From assembly GCA_003352285.1 (NCBI GenBank), contig QQVN01000004.1, forward strand, positions 62,001 to 126,000: a stretch of 64,000 nucleotides of DNA. The letters run 5' to 3'. The stretch's first letter is position 1, and every line of letters begins with the position of its first letter. Of this stretch, positions 41,878 to 51,027 are shown piece after piece. The position numbers and the translations under genes are program-made. The notes under the pieces were generated by a model. The model ran no database searches, was not told the origin of the DNA, and saw only the letters and a program-made list of their open reading frames with translations. The DNA comes from Thermoproteota archaeon (lineage in GTDB: Archaea > Thermoproteota > Nitrososphaeria > Nitrososphaerales > Nitrosopumilaceae).

Positions 41878-43042
41878 TCAAACATCTAAAGCAAAAATCA
41901 TTGCAAGTGGGGTCATCCCTTTTGCATTTCTGATTATTTTAATCGCATACATTTTTGGTCCAGGTGCTGAACTTTTAGACCTTGGCATTGCTTTACCTGA
42001 GATTAGTATTGAAAAAGTTGAATTTCATAAATCTGAAATTCATGCAACTGTAAGAAATACTGGACCTATTCCTGTAGAGATTGTAATGGCTGATGTTAAC
42101 GATAGAATTCATCCTGCCGCAGTAGAACCTGACAGATTTCTAGAAAGATTTGAGACTGCTTTAGTAAGAATCCCATTTGAATGGAATGCAGCTGAACCAT
42201 ACATTATTGGTATAACTATTGAGGACGGAACAAGATTTGAAAAAGAGATAGAGGCCGCAGCCCCTGCTGTCCAACCTACTATTGAGTTAACAGGGTATTT
42301 TGCTATTATCGGAACTTATGTCGGAGTAATTCCTGTCATGATTGGATTACTTTGGTTGCCTTTTATCAAAAGAATAAGTAAAAGTAAATATCATTTTTTT
42401 CTAGCCTTAACGGCTGGACTATTACTCTTTTTGGCAATTGATTCTATTGAGGAAGCAATTGATGTATCCAATGAAAATCTCTCAGGCAGTTTTAATGGAG
42501 CTCTGCTTGTAGCCACAGTAATCACTCTATCATTTTTGGGATTGTATTATTCTGGTTCGAAACTTACACAAAGTGTAGTATCGTCTCGTTTTTCAAAACC
42601 AATTGCAATAGCACTTATGATTTCAATAGGAATTGGATTACATAATTTTGGTGAAGGACTCGCAATCGGAGCTGCTGTGGGACTAGGTTCTATTGCGTTT
42701 AGCACTTTTCTAATTGTAGGATTTGCTTTACACAATACTACTGAGGGTATAGCGATTGCTGCACCAATGTCACGAGGAAAATTAATGATAGGAAAACTCA
42801 TTGGTCTTGGATTAATTGCAGGCTCTCCTGCCATATTTGGTGCCTGGGTTGGAGGTTTCGTTTATTCTCCATTCACTGCAGTTGTATTTTTATCAGTAGG
42901 AGCCGGTGCAATATTTCAGGTAATTGTTGTATTGTTAAAATGGCTCAAGGAAGAGGGCGACAAGAATCTTTCTAGCGCATCATTTGCTTCAGGTTTTGCA
43001 TTAGGAATGCTAATCATGTATCTGACAAGCATATTGGTTTAG
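41867..43042 (+). CDS. ZIP-family metal transporter with N-terminal extracellular domain
   Basis: Divalent metal importer of 391 residues. The C-terminal two thirds hold the ZIP membrane helices with signatures HNFGEGLAIG and HNTTEGIAIA, whose His and Glu line the metal path. Unlike ordinary ZIPs it starts with an anchoring helix (about residues 10-32). An exterior beta domain of about 100 residues follows (EISIEKVEFHKSEIHATVRNTGPIPVEI). It overlaps the multicopper oxidase gene by 11 bp, so the two are made together. Likely iron, copper, zinc or manganese; the operator suggests iron or manganese control. Confidence 0.88.
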   Translation: MEINQTSKAKIIASGVIPFAFLIILIAYIFGPGAELLDLGIALPEISIEKVEFHKSEIHATVRNTGPIPVEIVMADVNDRIHPAAVEPDRFLERFETALVRIPFEWNAAEPYIIGITIEDGTRFEKEIEAAAPAVQPTIELTGYFAIIGTYVGVIPVMIGLLWLPFIKRISKSKYHFFLALTAGLLLFLAIDSIEEAIDVSNENLSGSFNGALLVATVITLSFLGLYYSGSKLTQSVVSSRFSKPIAIALMISIGIGLHNFGEGLAIGAAVGLGSIAFSTFLIVGFALHNTTEGIAIAAPMSRGKLMIGKLIGLGLIAGSPAIFGAWVGGFVYSPFTAVVFLSVGAGAIFQVIVVLLKWLKEEGDKNLSSASFASGFALGMLIMYLTSILV

Positions 43043-44397
43043 ATTGGTTCTGGATGAATAGTAATTACCGCTTCACTAAATCTAGTTCTAATCTTTTGTT
43101 CAATCTGTGATGTAAGGTCATGAACCTTTTCAATTGAAAGATTTCTATCAAATGAACAGTCTATGTCAATTTTCTGTATGTCATTATAATGAAGTATGAT
43201 TATACGACCAATTTTCTGAATTTCCTTATACTGCTCCAAGATTTTTGTAATTTCATCCTCAGCTTTTTTTCCTTCCATCTGTAAATTATTAGGAATTGTA
43301 ATGTGTGGTTCTATGTGAACAGTTACATGCTCAATTTCTGGAAAATTTTTCTGAATTTTAAGCTCAATTTCTTCAGAAATTTTATGTGCTGATTCTAAAT
43401 TTATTTCTCTATCTACCATTACATGCAAGCTTGCAAATATTTTTCCTTGAGATTTGTATGTGCTTACATTATGGATATTTTTTACTCCAGAAATTGAACC
43501 TGCAATTTCATTAATCTTCGAATCTAATGGAACTTGTTCCCAATTTGGCTCAAAATGAACTGTAATTGTAGAGTTTGCAATATTTTTTTTAATGTTTTTT
43601 TCAACATTACTTGATATCTCATGTGCTCTGTCAAAACTTACATCTCCTCTTAACGATATGGTGATATCTCCAAACAGAGTATCGCCTGATCTTCTCATTA
43701 GAACTGATTTTGTATTCAACACTCCGTCGGTATTAATCGCTATGTTCTTAACTTGTGACACAAGATCAGGAGAAATAATATCTGTTAACTCCATTGCAGT
43801 TCTGTAGATTAATTTTAAACTTAGAACCACTAAAACAATTCCCAGGATAAATGCGGCAATAAAATCTCCATAGTAAAATCCGTAAGTAACAAAAATAATT
43901 CCAATTATTGCTACCATCGTAGATCCAAAATCAAGAAAGGCATGATAGAAATCAGCCTTTAGTGTCACGCCGCCAATTTTTTTTATTGATTTTCTTAGAA
44001 GAATTATGCGAAATACATCCACTCCAATTGTGTAAAAACCTGCAATTAATGCAAAAAATCCTGGCAGTATCAATGGAGGTGGACTAGTTGCCCGTTCAAC
44101 TGATTCATAAATGAAAAATATTGCAATTAAAAATATTGCAATTCCCCCAATTAATCCTCCAAGCGATTCAATCTTTCCGTGACCATAGGTGTGTTCTGCA
44201 TCAGGAGGCTTGATAGACATTCTTGCAGCTAAGAGAAGAATTACTGTAACTACACTGTCTAAGAGAGCATGAATACTGTCTGTAATGAGGGCAAGGCTAT
44301 TCGAAACTAACCCGAATACTAGTTCTACCACAAATGCCGATAATATTGCAAAAAGTGAAATCTGCAGAACTTTGGTTTTATGAAGAAACACACTCAT
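43039..44397 (-). CDS. cation diffusion facilitator with three tandem C-terminal domains
   Basis: Exporter of divalent metal, 452 residues. Membrane helices carry HxxxD in TM2 (H43-D47, SIHALLDS) and TM5 (H152-D156, FYHAFLDF), the Zn/Cd-type signature. The usual CDF has one C-terminal ferredoxin-like domain. Here three follow in tandem, each with a gamma-V-x-N/K start and a VH-x-E-P ending: HFEPN (about 274), VHIEPH (about 346) and IHPEPI (452). It overlaps the facing ZIP gene by 4 bp. Divergent from the surface-protein gene at 44457. Confidence 0.9.
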   Translation of the reverse strand: MSVFLHKTKVLQISLFAILSAFVVELVFGLVSNSLALITDSIHALLDSVVTVILLLAARMSIKPPDAEHTYGHGKIESLGGLIGGIAIFLIAIFFIYESVERATSPPPLILPGFFALIAGFYTIGVDVFRIILLRKSIKKIGGVTLKADFYHAFLDFGSTMVAIIGIIFVTYGFYYGDFIAAFILGIVLVVLSLKLIYRTAMELTDIISPDLVSQVKNIAINTDGVLNTKSVLMRRSGDTLFGDITISLRGDVSFDRAHEISSNVEKNIKKNIANSTITVHFEPNWEQVPLDSKINEIAGSISGVKNIHNVSTYKSQGKIFASLHVMVDREINLESAHKISEEIELKIQKNFPEIEHVTVHIEPHITIPNNLQMEGKKAEDEITKILEQYKEIQKIGRIIILHYNDIQKIDIDCSFDRNLSIEKVHDLTSQIEQKIRTRFSEAVITIHPEPI

Positions 44398-44420
44398 TGC
44401 ATTTTTGATTAAAATGGCAA

Positions 44421-44429
44421 CTATATTAC
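44421..44429. promoter_or_regulatory. near-palindromic TATA between CDF exporter and surface protein
   Basis: CTATATTAC on plus, GTAATATAG on minus. Centre is 28 bp from the CDF start (44397) and 32 bp from the surface-protein ATG (44457). Only 59 bp separate the starts, so one element may serve both. Confidence 0.4.
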
Positions 44430-44456
44430 TAGTATTAGGAATATTTCGAATAAATT

Positions 44457-47400
44457 ATGCGACAACGTTATTTGTTTGAACGACTGCTTTTCCTCAAGTT
44501 GACGCGGTATTCGTTATGCCTATTTCCAATTTTATTATTGATGTTTGTAATTCCACCTGCGTTTGGTGCATCAAACGCAAATCTTTTTGTCTCTGCAGAA
44601 AATCCACTTTTTTCAAATCATTTTGCTGGCCCAATGGTAGTTGAGGTTGTCATTAGAGATCCAATGATTGCAGATACTAGTGAGGGAAAGGGGGAGCCTG
44701 ATGTGTCTCTTAATGGGAAAAAACTTAGAATGATTCAGGGTTCTGATGGAAGCTGGTATGCGTATTTTGCAAATAAGGCCAAAGCCCAAATTGCAGATGG
44801 GATTGCATACAACAACGGTGGAGGAATTGGCAAAGGACTTGACTTTGGAGAGTTTTGTGGAAAAGATACTCCCAGTTCAGTTTTGGGAATTAGTTTCTCT
44901 AATACAGAAGGAGTAGCAATACCTAGATCAGGAACAACTGGAGCAACAAACGGGCAATCAAGTTTCACATCCTGCACTGGAACAATTCCTGCAAACCCAA
45001 TTGTTAACAACGTGGTAAGAAGTCCAACTGGCATTAACACAAATTCTGGAATCCCAGTAGGGCAGGTGGGCCTTCAACAAAACGCATGGCCTGTAATTCA
45101 ATTGTTTTCGTTTGATAATAAAGTCACAATTCAATACAACAAAGCAGGTGGAACACAGAAAGTCGACTTACAATATAACGAAATTCAAAATATCTCTTTA
45201 TCGCTTGATCGTAATGGTTACCCACAAAGTGCAGAGGTTATTGTATTGCTTAACGATATTCAATTAAATCAAGATCCTACTGATGAAGATTCTTGGACCT
45301 TCAAAGTTAATTCTCCCCCTGCTACATTTTATCAAGCATTTACAGATTCAGGCGCAAATTCTGCTAACGGGGGTGCAGGTTTGGTCAATCTGATTCCTCA
45401 TTTATCAAATCTAGGGTTTGAAGACAATGGCATCCTGACAATGAACTTAGGATCCGTAGTAGAGCTGCAAACAAACAACCACCAACCAGTAAATTCTGTT
45501 TCAGATGGAACTAACACATTTAACAATATTGTTACTTTGGTTGAATCTCAAAAAAACTCTGGAATTTTTGAAAGTTTTGATTCTAATAATAATTCCTTAA
45601 TTGGAATCAAATCTGATGCACCAAGAGGACAATCAGGCATTATAGAATACGATTCGAGAAAGACCTCGATTGTATCTGGCACCTTTACTGCTTCATTATC
45701 ACTAAATGATGGAAAAGGTCCTCAGCCAGGAAAACGAACACCGATAACTTTGTCTGATAATGATCAGAATATCAATCCACAAAAACAGGATGACTTGGAT
45801 GTTTTTCGAAGTACCAATATTATTCCAAGTCTAAAAATTGGGGAGCCTATCACACTAGAAAAGTCCAGCAATGTTAGATTCTATCCTTCAGGTGGCAGTA
45901 ATTTAGTTTCTGGTGGAACTTTAACCCCCTCTTCTGTTCCTGATAAGAACTCCAAAAGACTAGTAATTGATTCTGGCCCGACAACATTCCCAGCCAATTT
46001 TAATTTTGAGATGATTTCAATTGAACTGAATGTATCTGCAAATGATCTAAAAGAATTATTGCTCAATACAAGTGTTAGTGGAACATCAGGAACAAACTGG
46101 ATTAACTATGATTTGCGCTCAATATCTAATCAATTAGGGATAACTGACTTCTCCAAAACAAACATGACACTAAATTTTGGTTTGTCTGATACAACTCCAA
46201 TACAAATTCTTGATCCTGATGACATAAATTCCGCAAAAGGCCTCATCCAAATAGATAATGCCGATGTTCAAACAATTAACTCAAAATCAGGAAACGCATT
46301 TTTGGTCATAAATTTTGATTCTGGAAATACTGGAGTTTCTGGTCTAATTTCAAGTGAAACACATAAACAACCAATAGTTTTCGATTTGTTTTCATTTGGA
46401 GAAAAGAACAGTAACACTGTAAATAATGCAATTTATCGATTTGAGCTAAAAGAGACAGGTGTCAACTCTGGAGTTTTCTCTGGTACGATGGAATATGTGA
46501 TTACTAATCAAGTAAATGTGTTTGATGCAAATTTGATAAAGTCCCTTAGAACTATTGATGATGATATTAGATTCTTAATCAGTGATAGACTTTTGGATGA
46601 AAAAGGAATTAGCATTTCATATTCAGATGTTTCTCAGGTAGGACAAGAAGTTCCTACCTCATCTAAAAGTGATATTTTGACTCATTCTGGCACCGTAGGA
46701 TTTAGTTCTCCATCATATCGTTTTGGCCAACCCGTATTAGTGAGATTAATAGATCCTGATCTAAATACAGATTCAGATCAAATTGATATTTACTTGGTAA
46801 ACAATGATCCAAATTCTTCAAATGTTGATACTGTTGGTGATTCTTCTGGAGGCGTTTTACTAGAAATAAAAATCAAAGATACAAGATACAAACGTTGTAC
46901 AATTAATGGTGTAGAATATGGTGGATTAGCTGCAACTGGATTCACACTTATGGAAACTGGAAAAAAGACTGGTGTCTTTGAAGGTGTTTTTAAAATGCCA
47001 ACCCAAATTTGTGATAAAACTGGAACCAAGTTAATTTCTACTGCGGGTGGAAGTTTAGATGCAAAATATAATGACTTTAGAGATAAATTTGGACAACCAA
47101 ATATTTTTGAGACTGGAAGAAATCAACAACTACAGACACTTGGTTCTCCCCCGATTCTAAATAATGATGTATTTACATTACCTAAATACAAACAAACCAC
47201 TGAAGTAGTTCTTACAGGAACCCTTGATAATCATAAAAGAGGAACTCCGTTAACTGCTACCTTGGTAGGACCGGATCAATCTATCTCATCATTTGGAGTA
47301 TATCCAACTTCTAGTGGAGAATACAAAGTTGTCATTACATTAAATCATGATTCCCTAACTGGACATTATGGAATAAACTTGGAATATCTTGGTAAATCTG

Positions 47401-47696
47401 TCGGAAGTACTTCTTTCTTAGTTACCAAAAACAGTATACCTGATTGGATAAAGAATAACGCAAAACTTTGGTCATCAAATAAAGTATCTGATACTGAATT
47501 TATCAATGGCCTAGAGCATTTGATCAAAGAAAATATTCTCAAGGTATCCGCATCAGCAACTACTGAAAAACACTCCCCTCTTGTTCCTGATTGGATTAAA
47601 GCAACAGTATCTCTCTGGGCGGACAATAAAATTTCTGATGATGAATTTTTGTCTGCCATGGAATTCTTGGTCAAAAAGGGCATCATCCGAGTTTAG
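44457..47696 (+). CDS. large secreted surface protein with C-terminal PDWIK repeats
   Basis: Probable S-layer-associated or cell-surface protein of 1079 residues. An N-terminal signal anchor (about residues 18-37) ends near FGA. Most of the chain is beta-rich with repeated Asn/Thr/Gly loops, resembling thaumarchaeal S-layer-type proteins of several Ig-like domains. Two C-terminal units of about 45 residues repeat PDWIK(N/A)...LW(S/A)xNK(V/I)SDxEF and end in a (L/F)(I/V)KxxII motif; the fold is probably helical. Few cysteines. Whether it is the main S-layer protein cannot be judged; the known one in Nitrosopumilus is longer. Confidence 0.75.
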   Translation: MRQRYLFERLLFLKLTRYSLCLFPILLLMFVIPPAFGASNANLFVSAENPLFSNHFAGPMVVEVVIRDPMIADTSEGKGEPDVSLNGKKLRMIQGSDGSWYAYFANKAKAQIADGIAYNNGGGIGKGLDFGEFCGKDTPSSVLGISFSNTEGVAIPRSGTTGATNGQSSFTSCTGTIPANPIVNNVVRSPTGINTNSGIPVGQVGLQQNAWPVIQLFSFDNKVTIQYNKAGGTQKVDLQYNEIQNISLSLDRNGYPQSAEVIVLLNDIQLNQDPTDEDSWTFKVNSPPATFYQAFTDSGANSANGGAGLVNLIPHLSNLGFEDNGILTMNLGSVVELQTNNHQPVNSVSDGTNTFNNIVTLVESQKNSGIFESFDSNNNSLIGIKSDAPRGQSGIIEYDSRKTSIVSGTFTASLSLNDGKGPQPGKRTPITLSDNDQNINPQKQDDLDVFRSTNIIPSLKIGEPITLEKSSNVRFYPSGGSNLVSGGTLTPSSVPDKNSKRLVIDSGPTTFPANFNFEMISIELNVSANDLKELLLNTSVSGTSGTNWINYDLRSISNQLGITDFSKTNMTLNFGLSDTTPIQILDPDDINSAKGLIQIDNADVQTINSKSGNAFLVINFDSGNTGVSGLISSETHKQPIVFDLFSFGEKNSNTVNNAIYRFELKETGVNSGVFSGTMEYVITNQVNVFDANLIKSLRTIDDDIRFLISDRLLDEKGISISYSDVSQVGQEVPTSSKSDILTHSGTVGFSSPSYRFGQPVLVRLIDPDLNTDSDQIDIYLVNNDPNSSNVDTVGDSSGGVLLEIKIKDTRYKRCTINGVEYGGLAATGFTLMETGKKTGVFEGVFKMPTQICDKTGTKLISTAGGSLDAKYNDFRDKFGQPNIFETGRNQQLQTLGSPPILNNDVFTLPKYKQTTEVVLTGTLDNHKRGTPLTATLVGPDQSISSFGVYPTSSGEYKVVITLNHDSLTGHYGINLEYLGKSVGSTSFLVTKNSIPDWIKNNAKLWSSNKVSDTEFINGLEHLIKENILKVSASATTEKHSPLVPDWIKATVSLWADNKISDDEFLSAMEFLVKKGIIRV

Positions 47697-47864
47697 GCAA
47701 ACCATTTTCTAAAATTAATCAAAATTTTTCAGACGAGTAAATCTGAATTTCGTACCTTGTTAAATGTCAGTATTTCAAATTTGCTGATTTTTGCAAAGTA
47801 TCACTTTATTATATCCTGGTTTACACTGGGTCACATTCTAGTATAATCGAGTCAATTTTTGTTT

Positions 47865-47885
47865 CACTGAATACATAAATACTCT
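47865..47885 (+). promoter_or_regulatory. ATACATAAATA promoter element, CFI-box protein gene
   Basis: AATACATAAATACTC at 47871-47885 lies about 30 bp before ATG 47909. The 11-mer ATACATAAATA recurs before the secreted-protein genes at 57794 and 58702. Confidence 0.5.
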
Positions 47886-47908
47886 CATACGTTGGTACAT
47901 TCCAGCAA

Positions 47909-49006
47909 ATGACGATTACCGGGCGTATGGCATTAGTTATGTTGGCAGTTTCTATACTGTCTTATGGTTTATCCGGTACTAGTTTTGCCCAGACTTGTGG
48001 ACCTGAAGAGGTAATAGTAGCTGGCGAATGTGTTCCAGCATTTGATGAAAAACCACATCCATTAAATCTAAAAACAAATGCCAAAATTTACACTGACGGC
48101 GCGACTTTAACAATTACAGGTAAAATTCCAACATTAAGTGATTTCTTACAAGATGTCACAATTATAATTAAAACACCTACTGGCGATATTGCTGGTGTAG
48201 GTCAAGTCTCACATGCTGCTGATGGCTCATTTACATATACCACTGTAACACAAGGACAAAAATGGAAAGTAGCAGGAGATTATGAAATTTTAGCACATTA
48301 TGGTAGTACTCAAAAAGATTCTATTAAAATCGACTTTGAAGGAGGAGAAGGCATTGTTGCTCCACCTCCAAGTAAAGGAACTCCACCACCACCAGAACCC
48401 GAATGCAAGTCAACAGAACAGTTAGTTAACGGAAAATGTGTTCCAAAACCACCTGTATGTACTTCCAACCAAGTACTTGTTGATGGAGTTTGTAAGGATA
48501 AAGAACCAGAACCAGAACCAGAACCAGAGCCTGAACCAGAACCAGAGCCTGAACCAGTCTGTGGCCCAGGAACTGTGTTGAAGAATGGAATCTGTGTGGT
48601 TGCTGAAACAGAGAAGCCAAGAGGCGGTGGTTGCTTAATCGCAACTGCAGCATATGGAACTGAGATGGCACAACAAGTACAGTTCCTCAGAGAAGTACGA
48701 GATAACACCCTACTATCAACTGAATCTGGAACATCATTTATGACCGGATTCAATGAAGTGTACTACTCCTTCTCACCAACAATTGCAGACTGGGAGAGAG
48801 AAAACCCAGCATTCAGAGAGGCTGTAAAGGCATTCATCACACCAATGATGTCAACACTATCAATAATGACACTGGCTGACCAGGGCTCTGAAGAGCAAGT
48901 ACTCTTCCTTGGAATCTCTGTCATTGCATTGAACCTTGGAATTTACATTGCAGCACCTGCAGTAGTTGCAATCAAGGTAAGAAAGCACTTGAAATTACGA
49001 AAGTAA
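47909..49006 (+). CDS. secreted protein with Ig-like domain, EP linker and CFI-box C-terminus
   Basis: Exported protein of 365 residues. A signal peptide (residues 5-27) is followed by an Ig-like domain of the kind found in the PEFG-CTERM cluster (IYTDGATLTITGKIP...GQKWKVAGDYEILAHYG). Two short Cys-rich motifs (CKSTEQLVNGKCVP, CTSNQVLVDGVC), a linker of about ten EP pairs and a third Cys motif come next. The C-terminal domain begins GGGCLIATAAYGTEMA, the CFI-box signature, with a membrane helix and a basic tail (KVRKHLKLRK). Such domains look like processing or sorting signals. Its own promoter precedes it. Confidence 0.82.
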   Translation: MTITGRMALVMLAVSILSYGLSGTSFAQTCGPEEVIVAGECVPAFDEKPHPLNLKTNAKIYTDGATLTITGKIPTLSDFLQDVTIIIKTPTGDIAGVGQVSHAADGSFTYTTVTQGQKWKVAGDYEILAHYGSTQKDSIKIDFEGGEGIVAPPPSKGTPPPPEPECKSTEQLVNGKCVPKPPVCTSNQVLVDGVCKDKEPEPEPEPEPEPEPEPEPVCGPGTVLKNGICVVAETEKPRGGGCLIATAAYGTEMAQQVQFLREVRDNTLLSTESGTSFMTGFNEVYYSFSPTIADWERENPAFREAVKAFITPMMSTLSIMTLADQGSEEQVLFLGISVIALNLGIYIAAPAVVAIKVRKHLKLRK

Positions 49007-49049
49007 TTTCTCCCTTAACTTATTATAATACAACCCTTGTTTTTGATTA

Positions 49050-49376
49050 ATGCATATCGAATACGAGGAATTCAACACCATTGAAGACATCTTCATGTAC
49101 ATGTCATCAGCTGCCCCTCCTATGAAAAACACAATGCCTGTTAATTCGTACAAGGGTTATGTCATGTCATTTATTCCATTAAGTCCTGCTACTGGCGATA
49201 CGTATCTCATGATATATGCAAAGGGTGAACTAGAATCAGGAATCTACGAATTTGATTTGCAATCTAGATCATACAAAAAAGTTCCATCAATAGAGAGAGC
49301 TGATAAAAATTACTTTATCTCTTTAACACCAAAAAGAAACACCATTGCAGATGTTGCAATAAAAAATCTCAATTAA
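49050..49376 (+). CDS. small conserved protein, unknown
   Basis: Not recognised; 108 residues. Soluble alpha/beta composition: MHIEYEEFNTIEDIFMYMSS, then strands GYVMSFIPL, TYLMIYAKGE and GIYEFDLQS. No motif. A TTATAATA box at 49022-49029 places the start at the ATG. It stops exactly where the facing radical SAM gene stops (49376/49377). Confidence 0.68.
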   Translation: MHIEYEEFNTIEDIFMYMSSAAPPMKNTMPVNSYKGYVMSFIPLSPATGDTYLMIYAKGELESGIYEFDLQSRSYKKVPSIERADKNYFISLTPKRNTIADVAIKNLN

Positions 49377-50954
49377 CTATAGTTTTTTAGTTTCAATCTT
49401 TGGGGCAGATACCGATCTGCTTCTTGCATACTTGTCTACAATCTCTTCTGGCATTCTTCCGTTGAATAGATCTTTACATAATCCTCTGAGATATCTCATA
49501 ATTGCCCAAGTACCTGCTTTGATAATTCCATACATGAATATCTTCATTGGAGGACCATAGGTCTTGTTTCTCAGAATAATTGGGATAATATCGTTAATCA
49601 CTCTAAGGTTATTTTCCCAACATTTCCAAAAGAGTGTGAACTGAGCCTCATTAAGATTTCCGAAATGCATGGAGTTTTTCTCACTGAAGTCTTGATAAAG
49701 TAATGGTGCTACTAAACCTCTGAAATCCATCTTTCTAAAGTCTGTTAACATGTCAATAGTGTATTGTACTTCATCAGGTGTTTCATCTGGCCAACCAATG
49801 ATGATGGTAGCTGCTGGGAACCAATGATTTTTGTTAAGGATTTCTGCGCCCTCTCTAACTACACTGCCCCACTCTTCTGGAGCAAAGGGTTTTGTCTTAA
49901 CACCAAGATGTTTTTTGACCATTCTAGGTGCTACGGTTTCAATACCCAGATTTGTTGCAAGCCATCTCCCAGTCTCATGTTGGTTATTAATTGAAGAAAT
50001 CTCATGCATAAGATCAGGATCTGCTGCAACAGCTGAGAATGTCATATGTGTTGTTCCAACAAAATTTGCACCTAAACCTTTCAATCCTCTCCAGAGTTCT
50101 GTTATAGCATCACGATTTGGTCTAAAGTCTCTATTGTCACATCCATACAATAGCATTTCATCTGAGTGTAACCAAATTGAATCAAAACCATAATCTAGAT
50201 TTATTTTTGCTTCTTTTTGCAATCTCTCTAGCGGTAAATCTTTTTTAGATCTTTTATTGACATCACAAAAATCACAACCTCTTCCACATCCTCTCATAGC
50301 TTCAATTAATGAATTGACAGTTGGACCTTCAATTCTTGGAATATTCTGAATGTTCTTTACAAAACAGTGCATTAACTCTGGCGCATCACCCTTTTCTAAA
50401 TCGTTGAAAAGGTCCAATGCTAATTCATCTGCTTCTCCTACAACGACTGTATCAATGCCGTGAACTTTCATTCTGTCTGATTTTGCAAGTTCCCATGCCC
50501 CATTGCCGCCAACTACAACATGAAAATTATATTTTTTCTTTAACTGAATTATGTCTGCACACATTCGCTTAAACTTCATTGCAACATATGATAATTTTTC
50601 AGGAGACATTGTTGTAGTTACTGGAGCCATTCCCAACGGATCCATTACATTAATCCCTACTACCTTTGTATCGGGACCTATAGATTTGGCAATGTGATCT
50701 GGATTTGCAATAAAGACTTCATCTCTTTTGTATCCTTGAAGTAATGCACTCTCTACCCTTCGAAGTCCTACTTGAGCTACTTTTGCTTCTCCTGTAACAG
50801 GATCTGTTTCAACAGGAGGGCAAAACACTTTATCAAATACCCACTCTGGTAGTACTTCATATGGTCCACATGCAATAAAACCATACAGGAAATTTCCCCG
50901 ATAATTTGTCATTAAACTGCGATCTGCAGTTAGAACAATACGTTTGCCAGACAA
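49377..50954 (-). CDS. B12-binding-domain radical SAM protein
   Basis: Radical SAM enzyme of 525 residues. The N-terminal 190 residues look like a cobalamin-binding Rossmann domain (TKVVGINVMDPLG..., HVVVGGNGAWELA, VVGEADELA) without the DxHxxG base-off motif. The radical SAM cluster motif is RGCGRGCDFCD (CxxxCxxC). Barrel strands include IWLHSDEMLLYG and AATIIIGWPDETPDEV. The family includes lipid and hopanoid methylases and the Grs GDGT-ring synthases of archaea; the last would suit this lipid biology, but I cannot decide. The TTG start lies about 26 bp from a TATATAGAAT box. Confidence 0.85.
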   Translation of the reverse strand: MSGKRIVLTADRSLMTNYRGNFLYGFIACGPYEVLPEWVFDKVFCPPVETDPVTGEAKVAQVGLRRVESALLQGYKRDEVFIANPDHIAKSIGPDTKVVGINVMDPLGMAPVTTTMSPEKLSYVAMKFKRMCADIIQLKKKYNFHVVVGGNGAWELAKSDRMKVHGIDTVVVGEADELALDLFNDLEKGDAPELMHCFVKNIQNIPRIEGPTVNSLIEAMRGCGRGCDFCDVNKRSKKDLPLERLQKEAKINLDYGFDSIWLHSDEMLLYGCDNRDFRPNRDAITELWRGLKGLGANFVGTTHMTFSAVAADPDLMHEISSINNQHETGRWLATNLGIETVAPRMVKKHLGVKTKPFAPEEWGSVVREGAEILNKNHWFPAATIIIGWPDETPDEVQYTIDMLTDFRKMDFRGLVAPLLYQDFSEKNSMHFGNLNEAQFTLFWKCWENNLRVINDIIPIILRNKTYGPPMKIFMYGIIKAGTWAIMRYLRGLCKDLFNGRMPEEIVDKYARSRSVSAPKIETKKL

Positions 50955-51027
50955 CTATAGAATCCCTATCTGTATTCTATATATGATTTACGAGAATTCT
51001 CATTAACAATTCAAAGTATGAAAAACT

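Noticed and set aside
48310-48753. Antisense Ser/Gly and Leu/Val repeat frames opposite the EP linker
   Set aside because: They are complements of the EP repeat and have no independent promoter or conserved motif.
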